Assembly (NCBI GenBank): GCA_964492485.1
Contig: CAZBKM010000015.1
Coordinates: 1 to 62,865, forward strand
From: UBA5336 sp964492485
Lineage (GTDB): Bacteria > Pseudomonadota > Alphaproteobacteria > Caulobacterales > Hyphomonadaceae
Direction: 5' to 3'
DNA: 62,865 nucleotides
Part shown: positions 7,872-15,677 of the stretch, one piece after another
How positions within the stretch are numbered: position 1 is the first letter of the stretch
Layout of the letters: every line of letters begins with the position of its first letter
The notes under the pieces: generated by a model
What the model was told of the DNA's origin: nothing
The model's input: the letters and a program-made list of their open reading frames with translations, nothing else
Database searches by the model: none
Translations under genes and position numbers: made by a program

Positions 7872-8330
7872 TCAGGCGTCGGTCTTCTCGGACTCGCCGT
7901 CGCCCTCGGGGCTGCCGGCGTCGGCCGTCTCGGCGGCGGCATTGGCGGCCTCTTCCTCAGCGGCCTTGCGATCGGCCTCTTTCTGGGCGCGTTCTTCCTC
8001 GCGCTCCTTGGCCTTCGCACCCGGCTCACCCTTGTTCGGATTGTTTCCCGGCGTCCAGGCATAGACCGGCTGGCTTTCGCCCTCGAGCGTGATCCTGCTC
8101 AGGAAGCGCGCCACACGATCGGTCGGCTTCGCCCCCTTCTTGATCCACTCCGCCGCCTTGGCGCCGTCGATCTGGACACGCTGTTCGGACTCCTTGGGCA
8201 GGCGCGGGTCGTAGGTTCCGAGCCGGTCGATGAAGCGACCGTCGCGGGGCGCGCGGCTGTCGGCGACGACCACGCGGTAGAAGGGACGTTTCTTGGACCC
8301 GCCACGGGCGAGCCGGATCTTGAGGGCCAT
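7872..8330 (-). CDS. rpsP: 30S ribosomal protein S16 with a long charged tail
   Basis: Small-subunit ribosomal protein. Residues 1-90 are canonical S16 (MALKIRLARGGSKKRPFYR, DGRFIDRLGTYDP). Residues from about 95 to 152 form an Ala/Glu/Lys-rich extension, probably a charged helix. Standard S16 is about 80-90 residues; extended forms are known in alphaproteobacteria. The chorismate mutase gene ends 21 bases upstream and the crystallin gene follows after 107 bases. Confidence 0.96.
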   Translation of the reverse strand: MALKIRLARGGSKKRPFYRVVVADSRAPRDGRFIDRLGTYDPRLPKESEQRVQIDGAKAAEWIKKGAKPTDRVARFLSRITLEGESQPVYAWTPGNNPNKGEPGAKAKEREEERAQKEADRKAAEEEAANAAAETADAGSPEGDGESEKTDA

Positions 8331-8351
8331 GGGGTGTTCTCCTTGAGTGTC

Positions 8352-8672
8352 TTATGGCGTCTCGGGGGGTGTGCCCGCGGTCGCACCGCGGATTTTCTCA
8401 TGGTGTCGGATCACCTCCGCCACGATGAAGTTCAGGACCTTCTCGGCGAATTCCGGGTCGAGGCCGCTGGAATCGGCGAGCTGGCGCAGCCGCTCGATCT
8501 GGCGCGCCTCCCGCGCCTTGTCGGCAGGCGGCAGGTCATGGGCGGCCTTCAGATGGCCGACCTTCTGGGTCAGCTTGAAACGCTCTGCCAGGGTGTGGAC
8601 CAGGATGGCGTCCAGATTGTCGATCGAGGCGCGCAGCCCCTGCAGCGTTTCCGCCGCCGGTTGCGTTGTCAT
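8352..8672 (-). CDS. Chorismate mutase (AroQ type)
   Basis: 106-residue all-helical chorismate mutase converting chorismate to prephenate for Phe and Tyr synthesis. The AroQ pattern is visible: LRASIDNLDAILVHTLAERF, LTQKVGHLKA with the active-site Lys, and a C-terminal helix EKVLNFIVAEVIRHHE. A single domain without a prephenate dehydratase or dehydrogenase fusion. Its ATG overlaps the ffh stop by four bases; the place between ffh and rpsP is usual in alphaproteobacteria. Confidence 0.9.
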   Translation of the reverse strand: MTTQPAAETLQGLRASIDNLDAILVHTLAERFKLTQKVGHLKAAHDLPPADKAREARQIERLRQLADSSGLDPEFAEKVLNFIVAEVIRHHEKIRGATAGTPPETP

Positions 8673-10159
8673 TTCTTCTTTCCTCCCCCAAGGCCCGGAA
8701 GCTGGGCGCCGCCGCCGGGCAGGCCCCGCCCGGCGCCACCAGGTCCGCCGAGGCCGGGAAGCTGTCCGCCGGGCGCACCGCCCAGCCTGGCAAGATCCTC
8801 CGGGCTCATCCCGCCGGCGCCGCCCATGCCACCCATGAGCCCCTTCATGCCGCCACGCCCGAGCTTCTTCATCATGTCGGACATCTGCTTGTGCATCTTC
8901 ATCAGGCGGTTGACGTCCTGCACGCTCACGCCCGCGCCGGCCGCGATCCGCTTGCGTCGCGAGGCGTTGAGCAGAGCCGGCTTGCGTCGCTCCCTAGGCG
9001 TCATGGAGTTGATGATCGCCTCCTGGCGCGCGATGGCCTTGTCGTCGAGATTCGCCGCGTCCATGGCCTGCCGGGCTTTCTTTGCCCCGGGCAGCATACC
9101 CATGATGCCGCCCAGCCCCCCCATCTTCTGCATCTGGCGGAGCTGGTCGCGCAGATCCTCAAGGTCGAATTCGCCCTTGCGCATCTTCTTCGCCATGCGC
9201 TCGGCTTTCTCGACGTCCATCTGCGCGCTGGCCTTTTCGACCAGCGCAACGATGTCGCCACGTCCGAGAATGCGGCCCGCCAGCCTCTGGGCATCGAACG
9301 CGTCAAGTCCGTCGAGCTTTTCGCCCACCCCCAGGAACTTGATGGGCAGGCCGGTCACCGCACGCATGGACAGCGCGGCGCCACCGCGGCCGTCGCCGTC
9401 CATCCGCGTGAGGACCAGCCCCGTCAATGGCAGACGGTCGTGGAACCGCTTGGCCGTCTCCACGGCATCCTGGCCGGTCAGGGCGTCGGCAACCAGAAGC
9501 GTTTCGGCCGGCGCGGCGATGGAGACGATCTCCGCCGCCTCGCCCATCATCTGCTCATCCAGCGTCGTCCGGCCGGCGGTATCGAGGATCAGGACATCAT
9601 AACCGCCAATCCGCGCTGCCTGCAGGGCGCGCCGCGCAATGTCGGCGGGAAGCTGGCCCTTCACGATCGGCAGAGCGGTCACGCCCTCGCCGGCCTGATC
9701 CGCCAGGATGGCCAGCTGTTCCATGGCAGCGGGGCGGCGCACGTCCAGCGACGCGAGCAGGACCTTCTTCCGTTCCTTCTGCGCCAGTCGCCGGGCGAGC
9801 TTGCCTGTCGTCGTCGTCTTGCCCGACCCTTGCAGTCCCGCCATGACGATGGTGGCCGGAGGGCTGTCGATGCGGAGGCCGGTATCGCCGGCATCTCCGC
9901 CCAACATGTCCACCAGACCGTCATGCACGATCTTGACGACCTGCTGGCCGGGCTTAACGGACCGGACCACCTCCTCACCGACAGCGCGGGCCTTCACGTC
10001 GGACATGAAGGACTTCACGACCGGAAGGGCCACGTCGGCCTCGAGAAGGGCGACGCGAATCTCCCGCAGTGCGGCGTCCACATCCTTTTCAGACAGGGCC
10101 CCGCGACCCGTCAGGCCGTCGAAGATTCCACTCAGTCGATCCGTCAGCGTGTCGAACAT
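8669..10159 (-). CDS. ffh: Signal recognition particle protein Ffh
   Basis: SRP54 GTPase that binds signal peptides and 4.5S RNA and docks with FtsY. 496 residues: N domain, then G domain with GLQGSGKTTTTGKLA (P loop), DVRRPAA, DTAGRTTLDE and TRMDGDGRGG, then a Met-rich M domain with the RNA-binding stretch RKRIAAGAGVSVQDVNRL. The C-terminal 50 residues are a Gly/Pro/Leu low-complexity tail ending in KKK, longer than in E. coli. First gene of the ffh / chorismate mutase / rpsP unit. Confidence 0.97.
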   Translation of the reverse strand: MFDTLTDRLSGIFDGLTGRGALSEKDVDAALREIRVALLEADVALPVVKSFMSDVKARAVGEEVVRSVKPGQQVVKIVHDGLVDMLGGDAGDTGLRIDSPPATIVMAGLQGSGKTTTTGKLARRLAQKERKKVLLASLDVRRPAAMEQLAILADQAGEGVTALPIVKGQLPADIARRALQAARIGGYDVLILDTAGRTTLDEQMMGEAAEIVSIAAPAETLLVADALTGQDAVETAKRFHDRLPLTGLVLTRMDGDGRGGAALSMRAVTGLPIKFLGVGEKLDGLDAFDAQRLAGRILGRGDIVALVEKASAQMDVEKAERMAKKMRKGEFDLEDLRDQLRQMQKMGGLGGIMGMLPGAKKARQAMDAANLDDKAIARQEAIINSMTPRERRKPALLNASRRKRIAAGAGVSVQDVNRLMKMHKQMSDMMKKLGRGGMKGLMGGMGGAGGMSPEDLARLGGAPGGQLPGLGGPGGAGRGLPGGGAQLPGLGGGKKK

Positions 10160-10332
10160 CGCCGCTCGCTCCTCATCCTGCCGAGGCCAAGGTAGGCGTT
10201 CGGCGGTGTCCGCACAAAGTCCCAGCGCCCCGCTGAGCGAACCTTCGCCGGGCGGGGGGCCTCGCCGGGCTCGGGGTCCCGGTCAAAGCGCGCAGATGGG
10301 GTATGCGCGGATGTTCGGCGGAACAACCACAA

Positions 10333-10359
10333 CCGGCCGCCGCAATCAAGTGCGGCCGG
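10333..10359 (-). terminator. Strong hairpin downstream of ahpD
   Basis: Perfect 8-bp stem CCGGCCGC / GCGGCCGG with an 11-base loop, 49 bases beyond the ahpD stop on the minus strand and followed there by a weakly T/G-rich stretch (TTGTGGTTGTT). Likely ends the ahpC-ahpD transcript. The rest of 10160-10407 holds the ffh upstream region with no gene I can support. Confidence 0.5.
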
Positions 10360-10407
10360 CGCTTCTCACGCCGACGGCCTGGCTGGCGCGGGGCGTGTCC
10401 TTTGCCG

Positions 10408-10938
10408 TCAGGCCGCCGCGGTCTCCGCCGCCAGAACCCGCGAGACCGCATTGATGACGGCGGCGATCCGAACCGAGGTCTGGATCTGCTCGGAGGTCAG
10501 ACCCTCCTTGCGCAGCGTCGCCTCGTGCGCATCCATGCACATGCCGCAGCCGTTCACGGCCGAGACGGCCATGGAGTAGAGCTCGAAATCGATCTTCTCG
10601 ATTCCCGGCTTGCCGATCACGTTCATGCGCAGTTTCGCCGGCATGGTACGATAGACATCGTTCTGGATCAGGTGTGTGGCACGGTAATACACGTTGTTCA
10701 TGCCCATGATCGCGGCGGCCGCCTTGGCGGCGTCCCGGGCTTCGGGTGTCAGCTTCTCGGCCACTTCCGCGTCCAGCGCCCTGACCGTGTCGGGCTGGCC
10801 AACCGCATAGGCGCAGGCCAGCATGCAGCCATACTTCTGCTGATCGGTCAGGGTCGTCTCGTTCGCGAGCGACCCGATATTCAGCTTCAGATCCTTCGCA
10901 TATTCGGGAAGGGCGGATTTCAGCGTGTCGATCGACAT
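10408..10938 (-). CDS. ahpD: Alkylhydroperoxidase AhpD
   Basis: 176-residue helical carboxymuconolactone-decarboxylase-fold thiol peroxidase that re-reduces AhpC. The redox motif CGMCMDAH places the Cys pair at 131 and 134. The ATG at 10938 follows GGAGG at good distance; longer in-frame starts are not needed. It lies 182 bases downstream of ahpC on the same strand, with a long hairpin between, so ahpC-ahpD is probably one operon with partial read-through, under control of the divergent oxyR. Confidence 0.93.
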   Translation of the reverse strand: MSIDTLKSALPEYAKDLKLNIGSLANETTLTDQQKYGCMLACAYAVGQPDTVRALDAEVAEKLTPEARDAAKAAAAIMGMNNVYYRATHLIQNDVYRTMPAKLRMNVIGKPGIEKIDFELYSMAVSAVNGCGMCMDAHEATLRKEGLTSEQIQTSVRIAAVINAVSRVLAAETAAA

Positions 10939-11018
10939 GGGAGAACCTCCGTTTGGGGCGCCGCGCCCGGCGCTTCCGGGACGGCGTGCATCATTCGCGG
11001 GGTCTTGAAAAGGCAAGG

Positions 11019-11074
11019 GCCGCCTGGCGGCCGGTTCCCGCGAATGGGGGAGGGAGGAACCGGTACCAGGCGGC
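11019..11074 (-). promoter_or_regulatory. Long hairpin between ahpC and ahpD
   Basis: Arms GCCGCCTGG + CCGGTTCC and GGAACCGG + CCAGGCGGC pair over 17 bp with a small asymmetric bulge and a 17-base loop. On the minus strand the stem is followed by TTGCCTTTTC. It could attenuate transcription or protect the ahpC mRNA end. Confidence 0.6.
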
Positions 11075-11120
11075 CCACACGGTCCGCCGGGGGACGACGG
11101 CGGGCCGAAGGGTGAACGAC

Positions 11121-11681
11121 CTACTCGGCCGCCTGCAGGACCTCGCCGCCCACTTCGCGATTGCAGGGGCAGAGTTCGTCGGTCTGCAGCGCATCGAGCA
11201 CCCGCAGCGTGTCCTGCGGGTTCCGGCCGACATTCAGGTTGGTCACATAGACGTGCTGGATCACATTGTGCGGGTCGACCACGAAGGTCGCGCGGTAGGC
11301 GACACCCTCGTCGACGTTGCGGACACCGAGACCGTCAACCAGCGAGCCGTTGGTATCGGCAAACTGCCAGATGGGCAGGTTGTGAAGGTCCGGATGGTCG
11401 CGACGCCACGCCAGCTTCACGAACTCATTGTCGGTCGAGCCGCCGAGGACGACGGCGTCGCGGTCCGCGAATTCGTCGTTGAGGCGGCCGAACTCGGCAA
11501 TTTCCGTGGGGCACACGAAGGTGAAGTCCTTCGGGTAGAAGAAGATGATCTTCCACTTGCCGTGAAAGCTCTCGCGGGTCAGCGGCTCGAACGCGCTCTC
11601 GCCGTTCTCTTCGTGTTTCATGAATTTGGGCTTCACACCCACGACGTTGAATTCAGGCAGCGTATCGCCGATGCCAAGCAT
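11121..11681 (-). CDS. ahpC: Peroxiredoxin AhpC
   Basis: 186-residue two-cysteine peroxiredoxin that reduces H2O2 and alkyl hydroperoxides. The peroxidatic Cys57 lies in DFTFVCPTEIAEF; the C-terminal ELCPCN supplies the resolving cysteine (171 or 173). The ATG at 11681 follows CTGGAGG. Pairing with AhpD rather than AhpF downstream implies reduction through the AhpD dithiol. Divergent from oxyR with 118 bases between starts. Confidence 0.95.
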   Translation of the reverse strand: MLGIGDTLPEFNVVGVKPKFMKHEENGESAFEPLTRESFHGKWKIIFFYPKDFTFVCPTEIAEFGRLNDEFADRDAVVLGGSTDNEFVKLAWRRDHPDLHNLPIWQFADTNGSLVDGLGVRNVDEGVAYRATFVVDPHNVIQHVYVTNLNVGRNPQDTLRVLDALQTDELCPCNREVGGEVLQAAE

Positions 11682-11799
11682 GATGACCTCCAGAACTGTG
11701 ACGAAACCGATGGCGCCGAACCGCCACCGAGCGTCAGATATTGTGCGCTGCGGCATGAGGGCAAATTGAATAAATCTGCGGCAGCGATAGATCACGTCT
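11682..11799. promoter_or_regulatory. Divergent ahpC/oxyR control region
   Basis: 118 bases between the two start codons. It contains an AT-richer core (about 11738-11795, with GATATTG, AAATTGAATAAATC and GATAGATC) where OxyR operator half-sites of the ATAG/GATA type would be expected. No perfect operator can be fixed by eye; the assignment rests on arrangement. Confidence 0.5.
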
Positions 11800-12738
11800 A
11801 TGCACCTGCCCACGATCCGACAGCTTCAATTCCTCGCCGCAGTCGCCGACCACGGCTCCTTTTCCCGTGCAGCCGAGGCCTGCAACGTGACCCAGCCCAC
11901 GCTCTCGGCGGGCGTGAAGGAACTGGAGACACTGTTGGGCGTACAACTGATTGAGCGGGAAGCGAGGGGTGCGTCACTTACCCGCGCCGGCAGCGAAGCG
12001 GTTCGGCGTGCGCGCAACGTGCTGTCGGAGTCCCAGGATCTGGTGGCTGCGGCGCGCGAGGCCGGGCAACCGCTGGTCGGCGCCTTCCGCCTCGGCGCGA
12101 TTCCGACCGTTGCCCCCTTCATTCTGCCCCGGATTCTTCCGCAGTTGCGAAATGACTATCCAGACCTGCGCCTCTATCTTCGCGAGGATCGTACGGAGCG
12201 GCTGATCGAGGACCTCCGCAATCGCAGCCTGGACGCAGCGCTGATCGCCCTGCCGTGGTCGGCTCAGGGTATCGAGAGCGTCCCCCTGATCGAGGATGAA
12301 TTCCTGTTCGTCGGCCCCACCGATCATCCCCTCGCCGCCCGCAATGGCCTGTCACCCGACGATCTCAGCGCCTCCGACGTCCTGCTCCTGGAGGATGGCC
12401 ATTGCCTGCGGGACCATGCGCTCGCGGTGTGCTCGCTCCCGGGCGGCTCGGGAAAGACGGAGGTTTCAGCCACATCATTGCAGACCCTCGTGCACATGGT
12501 GGCAGGCGGTCTGGGCGTGTCGCTGCTTCCGAAGCTCGCCGCAGACGCGGGCGTGACCGCCGGGGCCGACGTGGTCGTCCGCCCGTTTACCCAGCCCGTC
12601 GTCGGACGCACGATCGGCATCGCCGTTCGGGCCGGCTCTCCGCGCACCGAGGAGGCGCATCTGATCGGCGACCTGATCCGGAAGGCCTTTCCCGATCGAC
12701 TCGTCAGCGACGCGGCCCCGGACGCCGCTCCCGCTTGA
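11800..12738 (+). CDS. oxyR: OxyR, hydrogen-peroxide-sensing LysR regulator
   Basis: 312 residues: N-terminal winged helix-turn-helix (RQLQFLAAVADHGSFSRAAE, TQPTLSAGVKELE) and C-terminal regulatory domain. The redox pair specific to OxyR is present as HCLRDHALAVC, Cys202 and Cys211, so this is OxyR rather than a generic LysR protein. It is expected to activate the divergent ahpC-ahpD genes when the disulfide forms. Its 3' end faces a DUF3617 gene across a repeat-filled gap. Confidence 0.95.
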   Translation: MHLPTIRQLQFLAAVADHGSFSRAAEACNVTQPTLSAGVKELETLLGVQLIEREARGASLTRAGSEAVRRARNVLSESQDLVAAAREAGQPLVGAFRLGAIPTVAPFILPRILPQLRNDYPDLRLYLREDRTERLIEDLRNRSLDAALIALPWSAQGIESVPLIEDEFLFVGPTDHPLAARNGLSPDDLSASDVLLLEDGHCLRDHALAVCSLPGGSGKTEVSATSLQTLVHMVAGGLGVSLLPKLAADAGVTAGADVVVRPFTQPVVGRTIGIAVRAGSPRTEEAHLIGDLIRKAFPDRLVSDAAPDAAPA

Positions 12739-12810
12739 TCTGCCCGGAAGACCGAGTCCGGCAAAGGCGGCCTCGGTCATCACCCACCATGCGCCCTCCA
12801 AGGGCAAAAG

Positions 12811-12966
12811 CGCCCTAATGGGCCGGTCTTTCATCTCACTCCGGACCGTCGCTTTACATCATTGTTCTTGCGTAAGTCTCCGTTCGCAACCGGGACCGTT
12901 TGCTCCGAACTTGTTATGAGCTGCTTCTTTACGCGAATCGGTGCCGACTTCGCTTGAAGTCCTTTA
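12811..12966 (-). repeat. Composite intergenic repeat (B then A) between oxyR and a DUF3617 gene
   Basis: An inverted B copy (about 12817-12913; stem CGGTC 12824-12828 with GACCG 12844-12848; GCTCCGAAC end) is followed by a decayed A copy (ACGCGAATCGGTGCCGACTTCGCTTGAAG). The A end supplies the TAA stop (12966-12964) of the minus-strand gene. Confidence 0.7.
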
Positions 12967-13407
12967 ACAGTCGCCGTTGCGGGTGGCGGTCATCGAGCCC
13001 GTCATGTCGAATTTCGCAACACCTGGCTGCTCTCCGACCAGGTTGAAGTCACCCGCCGCCTCGGTTCCATCGCCATTCTTGGTCATCGACATGTCGCCCG
13101 TCATGGTCATGCCGTTCTGCTCGCAGGTGATGTCGAAACTCATCGTACCGCCGCTGGAGCGGACATTGCTGGCCTCGCAGGAGCCGTCGAGCACCGTGGC
13201 AGGATCGAAGCTCGCCTCATCGGCGCTCATGCACTGTGTGTCGGTTCGGTTTTGCGCCGGCATGGGCATGTTCCGACCCTGCGCTTCCATCGTCATGTTG
13301 ATGGTGGTGTTGTAGGTCCATTCTCCCGGTTTCAGATCAAAGGTCTGGGCGTTGGCGAGACCTGTCAGGGTGAGCCCGGCCAGGGCGGGCAGGATGACAC
13401 GGCGCAT
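12964..13407 (-). CDS. Exported DUF3617 family protein
   Basis: 147 residues with a signal peptide (MRRVILPALAGLTLTGLANA, cleavage about residue 20). The mature part begins with the LKPGEW motif typical of DUF3617 and has four cysteines that fit two periplasmic disulfides. The ATG at 13407 follows AAGGAG. Function unknown. Monocistronic, convergent with oxyR. Confidence 0.85.
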   Translation of the reverse strand: MRRVILPALAGLTLTGLANAQTFDLKPGEWTYNTTINMTMEAQGRNMPMPAQNRTDTQCMSADEASFDPATVLDGSCEASNVRSSGGTMSFDITCEQNGMTMTGDMSMTKNGDGTEAAGDFNLVGEQPGVAKFDMTGSMTATRNGDC

Positions 13408-13496
13408 GGAAACTCCTTGGGGCTGGTCGCGGGCGAAGCCTAGGCAATTGCCCGGCTCAACGCGACCCTCGAAATGCAGCCTGGCCCAGAAGCGCC

Positions 13497-14804
13497 TCAG
13501 TAGAAATCCGGTGCGCGATAGACCTCCTCGTCGAACTCGCCTTCCCACTTCGCCACCGCCGTGGCGACGGCCGCGTCTCCGGTCACGTTGGTCAGCGTGC
13601 GCATCATGTCGAGCAGGCGGTCGAACGGGAAGATGAAGGCGATGATGAGGACCGCCTGTTCCTCGGTGATTCCGACCTGTTCAAGCACGACGGCGGCAAG
13701 GAGCAGCCCGGCAGAGGGGATACCGGCCGCGCCGATCGAGGAGAGCGTCGCGGTCAGCGCCACCAGGACATAGCTTGCCAGCGAGAGGTCCAGACCCAGC
13801 GCCTGGGCCCCGAAGATGGCGACGATGCCCAGATAGATCGCCGTGCCATCCATGTTGATGGTGGCGCCGAGTGGCAGAACCGAGGAGGCGATGGCCGGTC
13901 GCACGCCAAGATTCTCGTTGGCGCAGGTGATCGTAACCGGCAGTGTGGCCGAGGAGGATGCGGTGGAAAAGGCGACCGCCTGGGCGTCTGCAATGCCGCG
14001 ATAGAACGGAACCAGTGGCAGGCGCAGGATCCCCTTTATGATGCCGCCATAGGTGAACGCGATCTGGAGCAGGCAGGACAGATACAATGCGAAAGCCAGA
14101 AGGCCCAGCGCCGTCAGCACGCCCAGCCCCTGGGTCGCGATGACCCAGCTCATCAGGGCAAAGACCCCGAAAGGTGCCGTCTCCATGATGAGTTCGGTCA
14201 GCTTCATCATCGCCTCGGCTGCCGATTCCATGCCCCTTGCAATGGGTTGGCCGGCCTCGCCGGCAAGCAGGATGCCCACCCCGAACAGGATGGAAAAGAA
14301 GATGATCGGCAGGACATCGGCGGTCGCCAGGGCCGCGACCGGGTTGTCAGGAATGATGTTCAGCAGGCGCTCGGCGAGGCCCCCCGCCGCCGCACCTTCG
14401 GCGACCCGACCACCGACGCTGGCCACGGCGTCGCTCGATGCGGTGCCGAGCGTTTCCGCCGAGACCTGGCTTCCGGGCTGGACCAGAGTGGCCACGACGA
14501 GGCCCACCGTCACGGCGACAGCCGTCGTTGCGAAGTAGAGGCCAAGGGCCCGCCCGCCGAGGCTGCCGAGCCGCTTCGGATCACCCATGGCAATCACGCC
14601 GGCGGTCAGGGTGGTAAAGATCAAGGGGACGATCAGCATCCGGATCAGCGATATGAAGGCCTGACCCACAGGATAGATCCAGGTCTCGACAAAGGCCGGC
14701 CCGGCCTCACCGCCGGCAAAGTGAACCACCAGCCCAACCAGAAGGCCGAGCACGAGGCCCAGCATCACGCGCTTCCACAGATCGATCCTGAACCAGCCTG
14801 ACAT
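13497..14804 (-). CDS. Dicarboxylate/amino acid:cation symporter (DAACS family)
   Basis: 435-residue inner-membrane transporter of the GltP/DctA fold with eight helices and two re-entrant loops. Diagnostic motifs: the serine-rich hairpin SSSATLPVTI, INMDGTAIY in TM7, and a glycine-rich second hairpin (SSIGAAGIPSAG). Likely imports glutamate, aspartate or C4-dicarboxylates with Na+ or H+. Transcribed alone, divergent from the PNPOx-like gene. Confidence 0.92.
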   Translation of the reverse strand: MSGWFRIDLWKRVMLGLVLGLLVGLVVHFAGGEAGPAFVETWIYPVGQAFISLIRMLIVPLIFTTLTAGVIAMGDPKRLGSLGGRALGLYFATTAVAVTVGLVVATLVQPGSQVSAETLGTASSDAVASVGGRVAEGAAAGGLAERLLNIIPDNPVAALATADVLPIIFFSILFGVGILLAGEAGQPIARGMESAAEAMMKLTELIMETAPFGVFALMSWVIATQGLGVLTALGLLAFALYLSCLLQIAFTYGGIIKGILRLPLVPFYRGIADAQAVAFSTASSSATLPVTITCANENLGVRPAIASSVLPLGATINMDGTAIYLGIVAIFGAQALGLDLSLASYVLVALTATLSSIGAAGIPSAGLLLAAVVLEQVGITEEQAVLIIAFIFPFDRLLDMMRTLTNVTGDAAVATAVAKWEGEFDEEVYRAPDFY

Positions 14805-14942
14805 ATGAACTGGGCCTCCCCGCCGCCGCTGAATGACGGCGCGACCGTAGGCGCTCGCGGGGCGGCGTCAATCGCAGCGGAGAAAACCGGGCGGACCGGT
14901 AGGGGATTGCCCGCAGCCGGGCACGCCCTACACCCTGTGTGC

Positions 14943-15506
14943 ATGGAACCGACGCTGGAAACCCGATTTGACGACACGTTCAATCGACTCGGCCGCGCCA
15001 CGAGGGACGCGAAATCCGCCTGGCGCACGCCGGTTCTTGCCACGTCCAATGCCGAAACCGGCGTCTCGGCCCGAACGGTGGTCCTGCGGGCCTGGGCGCG
15101 GGCGCCCCTCTCGCTGGACCTGTTCACCGATGCCCGATCCCGGAAGGCCCATGACCTCGCCCATCAGGCCGTGGCCGAACTGGTATTCTGGGACCCCCGC
15201 GCCAGCATTCAGCTTCGCGCCAAGGGACCCTGCACGCTGCATAAGGATGATGCCGCCGCCCAACGCGCCATGGCGGGTCTCACCGCCCGCGCCCGCGGGG
15301 ATTATGCACGCGCCCTGCCGCCGGGAAGCGCCGCCGATGCGCCTGAAACAGCCCGCGACCTCGCGGGCGACATCGCCGATAATTTCCTGCTGATCCGGCT
15401 CTGGCCGGAACGACTGGACCGTCTCGACATCAAGCGCGAGGGTCACGAGCGGGCGCTGTTCCGTCTGGAGAACGGCGCCTGGGCCGGCACCTGGAGTGTG
15501 CCGTGA
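14943..15506 (+). CDS. Pyridoxamine 5'-phosphate oxidase-like flavoprotein
   Basis: 187 residues with the split-barrel FMN-binding fold: SARTVVLRAW, LFTDARSRKAHDL and a C-terminal WPERLDRLDIKR stretch resemble PNPOx-related proteins. True PdxH has a conserved C-terminal dimer domain motif (RLxxR..W) that is only partly matched, so it may be a general FMN oxidoreductase rather than PdxH. Start taken at the ATG at 14943. The TGA stop is the first part of a C-type repeat. Confidence 0.8.
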   Translation: MEPTLETRFDDTFNRLGRATRDAKSAWRTPVLATSNAETGVSARTVVLRAWARAPLSLDLFTDARSRKAHDLAHQAVAELVFWDPRASIQLRAKGPCTLHKDDAAAQRAMAGLTARARGDYARALPPGSAADAPETARDLAGDIADNFLLIRLWPERLDRLDIKREGHERALFRLENGAWAGTWSVP

Positions 15507-15552
15507 AGCGCTTCCAGGTGAAGTGGGTGCCGGTTCACCGTCCGGCAGCGCG
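15506..15552 (+). repeat. Intergenic repeat, type C, starting in a stop codon
   Basis: AGCGCTTCCA ... GAAGTGGGTGCCGGTTCACCGTCCGG ... GCGCGG is a single-hairpin relative of the inverted A core. Its first base is the last base of the TGA at 15504-15506. The rest of the gap to 15677 (convergent P450 gene) holds a second, weaker similar stretch (GTTTCCAGGCGACGCC). Confidence 0.6.
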
Positions 15553-15677
15553 GATCGGCAGGCCCGTTTCCAGGCGACGCCGATCCGGTCGGGCCAGCCG
15601 GCAGGGGGTCACCACCGCCGGTCACCACCGCCCTGTCCGCAACGCAGCGGGGGCGGTGGACCGCAGCCCCCGCGAGG

